A DNA stretch of 64,000 nucleotides, from the NCBI GenBank assembly GCA_047967505.1, contig CM106539.1; one strand, given 5' to 3'. The notes beneath the pieces are model-generated. The model ran no database searches and was not told where the DNA came from. It saw only the letters and a list, made by a program, of their open reading frames with translations. The DNA comes from Dipteris shenzhenensis. Taxonomy: Eukaryota; Polypodiophyta; Polypodiopsida; Gleicheniales. Below are positions 1-11,459 of the stretch, piece by piece; the first letter of the stretch is position 1, and every line of letters starts with the position of its first letter. Both the position numbers and the translations under genes were made by a program.

Positions 1-613
1 ATGCTAGAATAGCATCTTATGTAGCATCTTCTTCAAAAACTTGTCAAAACTGTCAAAACCAACAGGCTGAACTTGGAGGGCTTGTAGTTCACTCTTCAAA
101 GCAAGGAAAAGAGGGCTTTCTAAAGCAAAAGAAAGCTCATATACCAGAGAGGGTCCAGCACAGAGGTTGGACGAAATGGTGCGCACTTTTGCCCGGGAGA
201 GTTGCTACAGGCTGAACCTGAGTTTTGACGATTTCTCCCTCGTTACTGAACCAAATGACCTGAAAAATGGCTCAAAATCTTCGTCTTGAGGTCGCCCATC
301 TACTCCTAAGAGGGCTCAGGCAATGGCGGAGCAGGCAGGGAGTATTGAGCAATAGAAGAAATGGCAAAAAATGCGTTGTTTAGGGAATGGCAGCCACCAC
401 AGACGTTTTTTCTTCAATTGCTTGCAGGTGGAAGTTCGCCCATACTAGAGGAGTTTCCAGCTCAGAGGGTTTGGGCAATGGTCGTTTGTAGGTGGAGAAC
501 CAAGCTCTCAAAGATTTTGGGAAGAAGGAGGAAAATGGAGAAGAAGAAGATGAAGAAGAAGAAGATGATGTGGCAGAAATGGGCTCAAGGGGGATCAAAT
601 GGCTCTGATACTA
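1..613 (-). mobile_element. 5' internal part of a Copia element leaving the left edge
   Basis: Reading the minus strand, the LTR at 614-910 is followed at once by a primer-binding site, TATCAGAGCC (601-611), complementary to the 3' end of tRNA-iMet as in most plant Copia elements. The next 600 bases contain a (GAA)n/(TTC)n tract at about 537-572 and short open stretches (380-598, 4-186). Neither stretch resembles a Gag domain, so this is probably untranslated leader. The coding part would lie beyond base 1. Confidence 0.6.
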
Positions 614-910
614 TGTTGGAAATCTGAAAGGAAAGCAAAGAGTGGACACAAACTCAGAATACTTGCATTACTTGCTTGTAGAATGAAGAAGAGTGAGGTC
701 CTTAAGTAGGCACCTCATACATGCTCACTGACATCACTGATGACTTCAGAGCTCCACAATCATCTCCTCAATCTGCTCCTAGATTCTCTCAATCATCCTA
801 TGTGGCTTTCCACCACCTAACTGTGCTTGTGGGCACCTAACTGTGCCTCTAGCACTCACACATAGAAACATGAGGTGTGCCTGAGGCATACACCTTGAGA
901 TATCCCAACA
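614..910 (-). repeat. Copia LTR (297 bp)
   Basis: The LTR starts TGTTGGGATATC (910 downward) and ends CCAACA at 614, i.e. TG...CA termini. The PBS lies directly downstream, so this is a 5' LTR. A close relative in the opposite orientation lies at 55245-55533. The two match over nearly their whole length with scattered substitutions and small indels. Confidence 0.8.
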
Positions 911-1559
911 AAGCGTAGTTGTGTTTTAAGTGATTCAAGCGCTCTCCACAAGGATTTCCATAAATCATTGCCCTTAGTTGAGCAGGGTTCTGGACAAAAA
1001 ACAACAGACAACATTGGGTAATTCTTCCATCTCTTTGCCCTAACAGGTCAAATGAGCTTGAAATTTCGAGCGAGGAGTTCCGAGTTAAGAACTTTCAAAA
1101 TCCATGTCGCTGCCAATTTTGCTGCCACTTGTTTTATGTCAATCACTCCCAGCCCTCCTTCACTCTTGAATAGAGTGCAGAAGTCCCATCTTACCTGGAG
1201 ATTCTGTTATAGCCTTCCCACAGAAAGGATCTACATTTAGCAACACGATAAGTTTATCTAGTCAAGCTTGGCTTGGATGCCAACAGGACAAGTAAAAGAT
1301 AGTTATGGGATACAGGCAATGATTTAGTACCATCCTTCTTCCTGCCAAGCTGGATTGTAAACCTCTCCACTTTTCCAACTTTGCGCTAAACCTGTTAAGT
1401 ACCCAGTCCCATCAATCCTTTATTGACACCTCAAAGCACATGGGTATGCCAAGCAGTCTGAAAACAGTGCCTTTTTGGATCATTTGACATCCCAAATGAT
1501 CCAGCTCAGCTTGAGCTTTTCCACTGTGCGTGTAATAACCTATTTTGCTATGATTGATA
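911..1559. other. Unassigned spacer
   Basis: I see no coding region, structural RNA or recognisable repeat here. Confidence 0.5.
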
Positions 1560-1885
1560 AGTGAGCCAGAGTCTAAACAATAAGTTTCTGGGCATAACTT
1601 CTCTCACGTCATGTGTGGAGCTTCTATGAATCCATAGAGAAAGCAAGCTTTATTCAAAGAGTGGTTACATATATAGGCAATTGCCTCCATGTTGGTAGAT
1701 CCCAGATCCACAATCATCTCCATGCTTATCTCAATCAGTCACCTCCTATGATCACTCACACATCACACCAACCTGACACACCTAACTGATGAGTCACTAG
1801 AACCTTCTAGCACACCTACACGCACACACTCCTTGCATAGGACTCCAAGCCCATAGGCATACACACACACACACACACATCAATT
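1560..1885 (-). repeat. Probable 3' LTR of gag-only Copia element, with PPT
   Basis: On the minus strand a polypurine tract (G-rich, about 1885-1915) is followed by a (TG)n run and about 320 bases that look like an LTR promoter and terminator: TATATATG at about 1667-1676 and AATAAA at 1649-1654. The exact 3' boundary (1560-1600) was not fixed because no second LTR copy was found. The (CA)n microsatellite at about 1858-1880 belongs to its first bases. Confidence 0.5.
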
Positions 1886-2153
1886 TGCCCCTTCATTCCC
1901 CCCCCCCCCTCATCCCTTAGCAGTAAGTAGTACATGGGATGCTCCATGGCTTGCCCACCATCATGTGGCAACACACATGGCCCCAACCTGTGACTCACTC
2001 TTAGGATGTTTTGTTTACAAGTGGGAGATAAACAATGACTATGAATGTAAAGCCCAATGAGTCCAACAAGGAAAGAATCTCTAAAGACTAACAATCATTT
2101 AAGGATGGACTATCCATGGCAGAGAACCATTATTGACCTCACACACACATAAC

Positions 2154-2978
2154 TTAGAAAACATATGGATCCTCATCCTTGTCAGAATTGACTTGGGTGT
2201 TGTAAGCAGTGAGAGCTTTGACATTCTCTGGTTCTTCTTCTTCTTCAGTCTCTGCTTCCTCAACAAGATTGGCTGAACATCTCTTCTTGGCATAACATTC
2301 CTTTTCAAAGTGTCCAAGTTTTCCACAAAAGTTACACTTCATTTTGCTCTTTCCCTTGAAGTTGCTTTTGGCCAAATATGCCCTTTCTTTGTAATATGTC
2401 CCTTCTTTGTAATCACTTCTTTGTTCGATCTTTCTTTCCTCTTCCAAGAGGATTGCTTCAATTTCTACCAAACTTATCTCTGGTATATTGGTGAGTGTGG
2501 TTACAATAGTGCCATAGCCTTCACTGAGACTTCTAAGTAAGATGGCAATTACAATATCTTCATCAAGATTAAACTTGATGCTAGATAACTGTGTCAAAAT
2601 GCTCTTCATTGAATTTAGATGTGAAGAGATTGATTCTTCTCTATCCAATTTTAAATCAAAGAACTTGATAAGCAAGCTAAACTTAGAGCATCTTTGCTGT
2701 GCTCCAAAAACATGCTCAAGATGATTCCATGTAGCATGAGTAGTCTCACATCCATCAATGTGATGAATAAAGGAATCACTCAAACCAAGAGCAATTATAG
2801 CAAGTGCTTTTTCATCTTTGGGAAGCCATGAAGCTTCTCCTTCTCTAGTTGTAGGTTTAGTTTCTTTACCATTTGCTACCTTCCATATTCCCTTTTTCAT
2901 GAGAATAAACTTCAGTTTTGTTTGCCAAGTGTGGAACCCCTCTCCTTCAAACTTATATATTTTCAATTTGGAAGCCAT
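2154..2978 (-). CDS. Copia-type Gag, gag-only ORF (274 aa)
   Basis: This is an uninterrupted 274-residue Gag of the plant UBN2 / gag-polypeptide-of-LTR-copia class. It starts MASKLKIYKFEG and contains the family's W-x2-K and A-x2-I-x5-D patterns. A CCHC zinc knuckle (C-N-F-C-G-K-L-G-H-F-E-K-E-C) sits near residue 213. An acidic tail follows (EEAETEEEEEPEN) and a stop after DPYVF. No protease, integrase or RT follows: the polypurine tract and probable 3' LTR start within about 270 bases of the stop. Gag would form the particle and bind element RNA in the cytoplasm, and pol functions would have to come from another element. The intact frame suggests recent activity or selection on Gag. Confidence 0.85.
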   Translation of the reverse strand: MASKLKIYKFEGEGFHTWQTKLKFILMKKGIWKVANGKETKPTTREGEASWLPKDEKALAIIALGLSDSFIHHIDGCETTHATWNHLEHVFGAQQRCSKFSLLIKFFDLKLDREESISSHLNSMKSILTQLSSIKFNLDEDIVIAILLRSLSEGYGTIVTTLTNIPEISLVEIEAILLEEERKIEQRSDYKEGTYYKERAYLAKSNFKGKSKMKCNFCGKLGHFEKECYAKKRCSANLVEEAETEEEEEPENVKALTAYNTQVNSDKDEDPYVF

Positions 2979-4828
2979 TATGGGAAGGTCTTACCAGTGT
3001 CTAATCCCTTTACAAAAGATCAATCTTTCTGAACAAAGAAATCACCTTCACCATATAGATGTAGATTGCAAGATAATAATTCAAAAAATCCTAATTGTTT
3101 GGCATATGCATAACTAGTTGGCTTCTCCCACAACCTCTTAACGGGGGGTCTTCTTTACCTTGTACTTTGTCTTTGTAGTCTTCTTGACATTTGAAGAAGA
3201 TTGAGAGTTTGGCATTTTGTCAAGAAATCAACATCAATTGAACTTCAAAGAGCATTCTCTGATCTAAGAAAGAAATCTTTGAATCTCTGATTTGAATTTT
3301 AACTCCTCAAGCATCAACTTAGCATTTAGCATATAGTCAAGAAATGCTTGCAGAAACAGAGTAACCTTGGAGGATTGCTACCTCACACCACAAAGCATCA
3401 ACCAGAGGGTGTTTGTTGCACAACTAATGATCCTTGGGAGTAGAAGACTCAATGCAAGTCTCATACCAAAAGAAGCTTCACACCTCTAGGGGCAGTAGCA
3501 TCTTCTCTGCCTCCCAAAACCATGTCTTCTTGGAAAACCCGACTGGTTTTTCTATAGTTTCTCCTCATTCCTTGGACCAATTTTTCTCAAAATTCACCAA
3601 CAAGTAGCCCATAGGGTTGCCTAAGTGCACCTTAGACCGTTTTTGAAATGGTGGCTCTAGCAAGCTGTATCAACAGAAATCACATGGGATAGGGCGAGTG
3701 TAAGCACGGGTTGTAGAAGCCATAATCCTTCAATTCCTCTCAGGTGGTAGGGCGCCCTAACTAGGGGAATCTACACTTGAAAGGGATGGAGCAATGGTGG
3801 CTTGTCGAAGGAGAATGAGGGGGCTTGCCATATATGTCGCTTTCCATCATCTTTTGACATGCTTAGCTAGCTATGATGAAGTCAGATTCTCCATAATAAA
3901 TAGGTGTATGTCTTTCAAGTATCTACTCTTGCACAAGAATGGCTTGCCTTTGAGAGGCTTTTATAACTATGAAATGACTAGATGTAGTCATGCATCGCTA
4001 CACCTTTTCCACTTTATGAGGTAGCATAAATAATACTCTCCAATTGGTGGCATTTCTTGCTAAGCAAGCCTTGAAGAGAGTTTCAACAAATTTTATCACT
4101 TTACTTAGGAGGAGACCTGCAAGCCTTGTATTACCAAGCTGTGCATGTGATGGTATCTTGTCTGCTCTTCTTGTATAATAGATTGCATTTCATTGTGGTT
4201 AATCATCTATCTTGCCCCATTTTTAAACCACTTCCACCCAAGAATTTGTGTGCTTCTACTAGCTTAGTTAGTTTGGCCAAATGTATAGCTCCTCCTTAAT
4301 TGTCTGAGGATATATTTGAAAAGACATGTCCTCTGAGGGGAGTGGGCTTTTAACCAACCATCGTTGGCATCCTTGCCCAATTTTTGAATTGGCAAGCTAC
4401 TTATTGGAATATATCAGGATATACTTCCAGCTCAAGTCCTCTCTTCTAGGACCACATTAACACACGCAACAAAAAATGAATTGTCCATGAGATCACACTT
4501 GAAAACTCTAGAGATGTGCACACATATAAATTTAAACCACGCTCGAAAAGTTTTTGAGATCCTCCCAGATCTACTACTGGAAACCTCATTGAGACGTGCA
4601 CAACAAGAGTGAGCAATAGATTATGGCACTAAGGAATAATCAAAGCCACCTTCTATGTATGGTCCAAACATATACAAACTCCGGCATCTACTCTCTTATG
4701 CTCTTCAATTTGTATTGACCATCTCACAAATCTCTTCGTGGAAGTCTCTGTCTAGCAACTTCGTCTTGCCTTTGAATCAATGCTCCCTATGAGTAATTCT
4801 CAAGTTCAGACATTGATTCTTCCAAAAT
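2979..4828 (-). other. Leader of the gag-only element and unassigned sequence
   Basis: Upstream of the Gag start (minus strand), about 500 bases form a plausible leader. A degenerate PBS-like string, TGGTATGAGAC, lies near 3462-3474. A 5' LTR matching 1560-1885 was not recognised by eye. Between 3480 and 4828 I see no gene. Confidence 0.3.
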
Positions 4829-5000
4829 CGGTTGCCAAAGAAGCCTTCCCAAAGAGTTTCAGTTGCACAATGCCAGAAGACTTCATGTTGGAGATGAGAG
4901 AGCAGAAGTCGAGTACGGAAGTGACCTTGGACAGAGTCTGCACCGTAACTCTCTGGCGTTGTGCAACTGAAACTCTTTGGGAAGGCTTCTTTGGCAATCG
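4829..5000. repeat. Inverted repeat with 49-bp arms (hairpin)
   Basis: Arm 1 (4829-4877) and the reverse complement of arm 2 (4952-5000) match at 47 of 49 positions, with a 74-base loop. In a plus-strand transcript both mismatches are G-U wobbles, so the RNA would form an unbroken 49-bp helix. It may be a foldback MITE remnant, or an inverted-repeat small-RNA locus. No target-site duplication was identified. Confidence 0.8.
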
Positions 5001-5520
5001 ACCTTGTTAACTCCATGTCATCTAAGCAATCCATGTAACCAACTCTCAGTCATCATGCAGAAGGGGTCACATGCCTCTACTCATGTTGACTGTCCAATGG
5101 GTCTCGACTCCAAGCCAACCAAACACTCCAAAATATCTTGCTGAGCTCCTTGAAGAATATTGAGGATGTGTACCTAGATGAATATCCTCATGTTGTTGCT
5201 CGCTATTGCAACAAGCATGGAACGCATGGAATGCCTTCTAAGTACTATCTTCTTGTGGTTTGGAGCCATGAATAGTCTCAATCAATCTGCTCTTGAAGTC
5301 TACACTCAGTTTGTACACCTCTATCATTGATACTACCTCGTCCTTAGCAACACACACACACGCGCGTGCGGGCACACTCATATAGCTCACAGATAATCTA
5401 AGCTCCTTGCCCTTAGATCTACCAATGCCTCTTTACTCTTGAGGGATCTCCCTTGAGCCCGTTTGCCACAGCTCACCTTGTCACCCACCAGCTCTTGGTT
5501 TGTCACCCAGCCAGAATAGT

Positions 5521-5650
5521 TGCTTAGGATATAGAGACGGGGCTATGGCACACAACTAAACTCTACCTAGAGCGTGATCACATAATAGTTTCTTAGGATA
5601 TAGAAAAGGGGTCAGGGCACACAGCCAAACTCTACCTAGAGTGTGATCAT
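5521..5650. repeat. Two-copy tandem repeat, 69-bp period
   Basis: The block beginning cttaggatatag recurs 69 bases later. Both copies contain the shared core ctctacctagag followed by gtgatca. The copies are diverged, so this is an old duplication. No coding function is visible. Confidence 0.65.
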
Positions 5651-6155
5651 GGAGTCTTTCCAGCCAGATCATGGGTAGTCGGAAAGGCCGAGATCTAGAG
5701 CTAGGGATGCAACAGACTCGACAACAGGTTGACATACAAACCATATGAGGATCTTCCCTTCATGTTCACTGGATTAGGGGCATGACTGACGGGGGTTACA
5801 GTGGCTCTTGTCAGACATAGAGCAACTTCAAGGAGACCACATCAAACCACATGCACAGACTGCTCTTACTGCTGTTTCACAGGTTTCCTATCATCACAGC
5901 CTCATTCATAGCCGGGCCCCGCTTGAGCTTCCACCATGGCCACATGCCCAAATTTCTCTCATGCATTAGACATGTGGTGATTTGATTATCTTATATTCAT
6001 TGTGGATGATGATGTCCAATTAGAGGCTCCACCCTTTGGTTTCCTTTGGTTTCTTTCAACTGTGATCTTTCAAAGACTTCTACTAATAATAAACTTTCTC
6101 CCATAATTTGGCATATTTGGTGTTGTGGTCGTAAGTATAACTCTCTCTCTGTAAA

Positions 6156-6165
<10 letters not shown>

Positions 6166-6186
<21 letters not shown>

Positions 6187-6210
6187 TGCACGTGTGCGCG
6201 CGCACACACA
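6166..6210. repeat. (CA)n / (CG-CA)n microsatellite
   Basis: A CA dinucleotide run grades into alternating purine-pyrimidine sequence (gtgcgcgcgcac). It is flanked on the left by a short CT run. Confidence 0.8.
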
Positions 6211-7944
6211 CATTTTTTTTAGTGAAATCTTTTATTTCTTTGTGGGAAACCTCAGAAGAGGTGAAAACTCACCATGAAGTACAAAGATTACAAGTAGGCA
6301 CTTAGAAAAGGCCACGAGGCTACCTGAAAAGTAGAAAAGTGAAAATGTTTACAAGTCACTAGTATGATATTCTCCACACACAGAATGGAGATAACAAGTA
6401 ACCCAAAAAACAGAGGAAATTATGAAATTACATGCCTCCAGGTGGCGACATAAAGACTATCCTCCAAAGTCATCCCCAATTGTACCAGAAAGGCATCGAG
6501 TGAAGTAGTCGTGCCATCAATGAAATACAATTTCTTTTGACCTTTGTGATTTTTCTTGACATAAGCAGGAAGGTGAAAACGTTGAATCACTAGGTCAAAA
6601 ACCTGTTGCAACATAGGATGCATATCCTGCAGATTGAAAATTCTTTTTGGTAAAGAAGAAGTATCCTGAGTATCTTGAGCTCTCAAATCCACAGTCTGTT
6701 CCACTGTATCATCATCAAATAGAGATCCACCTGTGTATCCTGCTCTATCAAATCCACATGCAAATCCTCATCATGAGCTATATCCGAAGGTGATAGATCC
6801 ACCTGCAACTTACAAGGCGGTGATTCAGGGACTAGAGTGTCTGGCGGAGATGCATGCTGAACTGAAGAGGGCTCCCGAGGATCAAATATATCAATAGTAG
6901 AAGTTAAAATAATAGAGGAAGAGGAAACATCATGATGAACCATTTCAGGCGTCTGCAACTGAGTATCTGGCATAAGAGTATCACAAAAAGAAAGTGCCCG
7001 AAAGGGATTCGACAAAGGAATTGAAGAAGACACTCCAAGTAGAAACCTAAGGGGGAACCAAGGTGCCCTTAATAAGATTAGATTGACGTGAGGCTGAGGG
7101 GCAACTTCGAGCAAAATGACCAATTTGTCTGCATTTGTAACACGCATCCGAGAAGGATGCAAAATTTAAGAGAGCGCGAAAAGGATGCGGGAACCCATAA
7201 TCAATATCTAAACATGAAGGAATGGGCTCTCATATCCCACAAGACACAAAATCGGATGTCCCTACTCAAAACTAGAAAATCTTGCTTAGGAAGAAGATAC
7301 AACACTCTTCCCAATAAAGCTACAATAGAGGACAGATGTGATAGTAGAGGAACTGGCAAGGCCTTGAGACTGACCCAGATGGGACAAAAACGCATTAGAG
7401 TTTTGGCTGGGTCAAAAAGGGGATCCCAAGGCATTACATAAGCAAAAAAAACCCGCACCATGTACACCAGCCATATTGACTAACTGAGTGTGTATCCACA
7501 TCAACGCAATGTGCATAATAAAAACCTTTACCAAGAAAGACAAAGGAATCCAGTTTGTGATCTCCAACTGTCACTGATGACCAGGCATGTAGAGAAGAAG
7601 AATTCATGATGCGTCCCATAAAATAAATACAATCTCCTCGTTGTTATGCCTGATAGACAGAATCAAGAAAAGATTCAGGAAGGTAAAGCCCGACACAACT
7701 GTGACCCTGGATATGGGAACTCCAACACAGAGTCTTGACACATCGACGGAGCGACTTGTCTATTGGAGAAGAAGTCGCCAAAGCAGGTCGTTTTTTCCTT
7801 GCCAAGGATGCAAAAGTCAAGGCTGCATGAGAGGCTGAGAACCAAACTGAGGTGAAAGCGACTGAACTTGAGCAGACGGAGGATCAAAAGCGACAGCAGA
7901 AGGTACGACATGCGGAGGTGACTGAAAAACAAACGAAGGCAAAC

Positions 7945-8065
7945 ACAGATGCTAGAGGCGAGCACACAACAGATGCTGGAGGCGGGCACACAGCAGATGC
8001 TGGCGGCGGACACACAGGCAATGCTGAAGGCAGAGTATAAGCTGGCGGCGAACACACAGACGAGG
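7945..8065. repeat. Minisatellite, about 24-bp units
   Basis: Four to five imperfect copies of a unit like agatgctggaggcg followed by a cacac-rich half lie inside the LINE ORF1 remnant. The period is a multiple of three. On the minus strand it encodes a repeated P-P-P-A-S-(A/V)-V-C unit. Confidence 0.7.
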
Positions 8066-8252
8066 TGTGAGCAGAAATACGAGACAGCAAACGGAGCGCT
8101 GAAAATACAGTATTATTACACACATCAAAAGCTGGAGGCGGAGTCCATGCTAAAGGCGAGCAATCAGACGGGCCAACACAAAACGGGACAGCAGAGGAAA
8201 ACGATGGAGGAAGCTCCATCTCAGAGGCCCTTGACACCACGATATTCACACA

Positions 8253-8285
8253 CACACACGCACGCCCCCCCCATACACACACACA
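8253..8285. repeat. CA-rich microsatellite
   Basis: A CA run broken by acgcac and a short C run, in the decayed LINE ORF1. Confidence 0.7.
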
Positions 8286-8430
8286 AAGCTCACAGATTTC
8301 CAAGTTCCTTGGCGTTAGACCTACCAATGCCTCCTTACTTTGACAACAAGAAAAAAAGAAAATAGGGCAGTGTTGTACCCTTTTGTCTTTTGTTACAATT
8401 GATAAATCACTAAAGACGAGCAAACTCAAA

Positions 8431-10865
8431 AGTTGAACACAATATGCGCATTAAAAAGCAAAGGCATGCTTTGCAACACAAAAGATGAGTGACCAAAAAT
8501 AACAAAAAACATAAGTGAGGTTATCATCTTTCAAGCTGAGCAAAATCAAAATGTTTCCATTACCACTAGCTTAAGGGCAATGCTAACAAAGGAAATGCTT
8601 ATTATGTATGTCATGCTATATGTTGAGTCCCTATAGGCCTTGGACCAAATTATGGGACTTCGGACAATGCATGTAGAAAGCAATATATATTCTTTAAGAG
8701 CCAAGCCTTCATGTACAAATGAAGATATGCTCGCCTTTGAAGCATCTACTTGTGTTGCCTATGTTTGTCTTATGGTTCTCTTAGTCTCTTCAAAACTTGG
8801 CTCTTCTTTAATGGTCTTTGCATCTTATCATCACGGCCCTTCATAACAAATGATTTCTGACTAGCATTTCCCTTTGTCTAATTGGGAACCTCCATTTGAT
8901 TTGAAAGATTGCCTGCTTCTTTTTGGGTTATGCTTGATTACCTTTTGATGCCTTTGTTTAAAATCTGCATATACTAGGGCACTCTTTGTATTTGTACAAC
9001 TCGACAGCTACAAAGACATAAATTATGCTCTCTTTACTCGTCGACAACAATTATTAGATTCTCAATTCCTCCATGGTGTTGCATCTTATCCATATGCTCT
9101 TGGTCTCATGCTGCTTGTCAATTTGATGGTTGCCACTGGCCTTTTGAGTAAGAAACGAAGGACTACACCCTGTGCACAAGCCATGCCTCCCTCCATCCAT
9201 AGCGTAAAAGCTCATCAATGCTTTCCTTCTAGTTGGCCACTTGCTCTTGGTGGGTGTATTTCTTACGACATCTTTTCAAGCTTTCCACTTTTGACCTCAA
9301 CCTCTTCATTGCCTTCATCAAGTAGTAGTTCCCCCAGCCCTTGTTCCTTCTAAAGGTTTTCCATTATCACATGAAACACTTCACAATGTGTGGCTTCGAT
9401 GGAGTATTCACAACACCATTTTGATCATTCTCACACCATTCTCATTCTAAAGGGTTTCGGAATCCTAAGACTGAAGTTTAGTAAACATAGATGGCTCAAG
9501 TGTTTGCACGAGTGTGTGTTCATGACTTGCATGGGACGAACACCCATTTACATAATTTTAAACAAGCCTCAATCTCAATGGGCATGGTACTGAAGTTTAA
9601 CAAAAACATGAACACATAACTAAATCATTAGCATACTTGTCTCCATTGCATGCACCATCATGGGACCAAAACCTGCAGAACATGGACCCAACTCAAACGA
9701 ACAATCCTATCCAACAAAAATCAAGAGCAGATAGAACTTACCTGGTACCATGCAAGACGAGCATGACACATTCTTACTGGCGCTTAATGGGAGTGTTATA
9801 GTTCAATCATTGACCTAGAAGATGAATCCGAGTTTGGTTTCTTGATTAAACCAGAATTTGAAATGCTTATGCAAAAGATTCAACTTGCATAATCAGATTT
9901 GAAAATTTCATGGAAGGTTGGAAAATACAGTATCATGACATTATATATTATGACAAGTTAGCCCATCAGAAAAAACAAACCAACACAGGGAGAGAGACTG
10001 TAAGTCATGTATCCAGGCAAATGGTCTTGTTCCACAAACTCTCTTCATAAGATAATTCAGAAATGCTTCTACCAGAAAGAATGTTGTACTTTGATATCAA
10101 CAGTTGAAGCCAGTCCCGTTAAAGGAGCTCCCCTTCTTGATCATACGCTATTAAATAACACGTGCAAATGAAACCCTCTCTACAGCTGAACTATGGAAAA
10201 GAGGGCTGAAATACCCCTCCCTGTGTGTCCAGTGATGACATTACATTCCCTGTATAGCTTTTTCAGTCTTGAGCATTGACGTAGGCCACATCATCCATAT
10301 GGTATTACTATCCCAGGCGCATGATATGAACCAACTGTGTACCCGTCCAATCTATGGGTAACAACATATGTTGTCTCCCTCATTCAGTATCACCATGTTA
10401 TCAAACCTATGTTGTCAAAGATAGGTTGGTCTTCGTATGTGTTAGCATTTCACTGGCACATCACTGATAGATCGTTTCAGAGCTGGCCTTCCATTACATC
10501 TCAAATAAAACCTAAAATAAAGAAGGCCCTCATCAACGTGGGTCTTGGCCATTCAAGATTCTTCCCCGAATCCCCAGGAACTTACTAACAAATGTTATAT
10601 ATAGATGAATCAGGAACGTGCACAAACTCATTATGCTCATGCACCAGAATTGCTGTTTTTAGCCTTGTGAAAGTGACTCAATAGTTCAACAAACCATGTC
10701 AGATCACTACAAGTATTTCTCCTCCTATAACTCTGTTGCAGACAAACAATGTCACCTCACTATAGCTATAACTCTGCTCTAGAGGAAACACAGGAGTTGG
10801 TTGACATATGCACGTCCTTGAAGATTATAGGATTGAATGAAATCTCCAGTACCTCTGAACACTGA
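8431..10865 (-). other. 3' flank of WASHC2; no gene seen
   Basis: This AT-rich sequence downstream of the WASHC2 stop codon should contain its 3' UTR and polyadenylation site. I could not place either with confidence. The short open frames here have no recognisable domains. Confidence 0.4.
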
Positions 10866-11459
10866 CTATGCAAACTGATCGTCATCGTCATCGTCGTCGT
10901 TATCATCAAAAAGGGATTTTCTAATACTTTTCCCGAAAAGCCCTGTGCTGCCAGTGCCAAACGTCCCTGGAAATGCTTCAGGTGGGGCTGCACCCTTCAC
11001 GATATCATTCTTCGAGTTTTCTTCATCACTATTCAAAAGGGCCAGCCGATTGGTCTGCTTTGTTGTCAAGAATGCAGAATTTGAAAAACTCACGGAAGCC
11101 CCACCTTGGAGATGCCCAAACAAAGCAGCCTCATCATTTTCATCACCATCATTCCCAAGAAGAAGGGAAGTCAAGGAAGTGGTTTGAGATTTCTCAATTT
11201 GGGAGTTTGGCATAATTCGATCTTCTGTTTCTTGCTTTTGACTCCTCGCCAATTTTTCTGAATTGAGCTCATCTTCTGACCTTTTGAGGTTCATAGTGTC
11301 GTCTTTGTGAGTTGTTTCTGCTGTCACTGCCCTGTTCACATTGGGAATTATACCGTCTCTGGCACCATTTGCATCACCAAATGTTGAGGAAGCTAGCATA
11401 AAAGCATCTGTTTTCTGGTAGAAATGATCAAACAAATTACTTTCATCCCAATTGCTTTT
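10866..11459 (-). CDS. WASHC2: WASHC2 last exon with stop codon
   Basis: A 594-base terminal exon (acceptor TGTAGAG|AAA AGC) that ends ...KSLFDDNDDDDDDDQFA and TAG at 10868-10866. Four LF motifs recur: SNLFDHF, AALFGHL, TGLFGKS and KSLFDD. The aspartate run is coded by a GAT/GAC repeat. Human FAM21 also closes with an I-F-D-D type acidic motif. Confidence 0.9.
   Translation of the reverse strand, partial: KSNWDESNLFDHFYQKTDAFMLASSTFGDANGARDGIIPNVNRAVTAETTHKDDTMNLKRSEDELNSEKLARSQKQETEDRIMPNSQIEKSQTTSLTSLLLGNDGDENDEAALFGHLQGGASVSFSNSAFLTTKQTNRLALLNSDEENSKNDIVKGAAPPEAFPGTFGTGSTGLFGKSIRKSLFDDNDDDDDDDQFA

Larger units (their letters stand above)
6420..8430 (-). pseudogene. Decayed LINE ORF1 with DUF4283 and CCHC knuckle
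   Basis: Reading the minus strand, a proline- and cysteine-rich segment (about 8430-7850) leads into a DUF4283-like domain spread over several frames (about 7620-7200). Telltale strings are MGRIMNSSSLHAW, DPLFDP and RFCVLWDM. At about 7085-7150 a CCHC knuckle reads C-Y-K-C-R-Q-I-G-H-F-A-R-S-C. An open C-terminal segment runs to 6420. Plant L1 ORF1 proteins carry exactly this DUF4283-CCHC order and bind the element RNA. Frames change several times, so it is a pseudogene. It differs from the DUF4283 ORF1 copies at 17.5, 46.3 and 55.6 kb and represents a third LINE lineage. No ORF2 is attached. Confidence 0.65.

Noticed and set aside
4777-5034. Plus- and minus-strand ORFs that read almost the same peptide (AKEAFPKSFSC)
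   Set aside because: The similarity comes from the inverted repeat, not from coding sequence.
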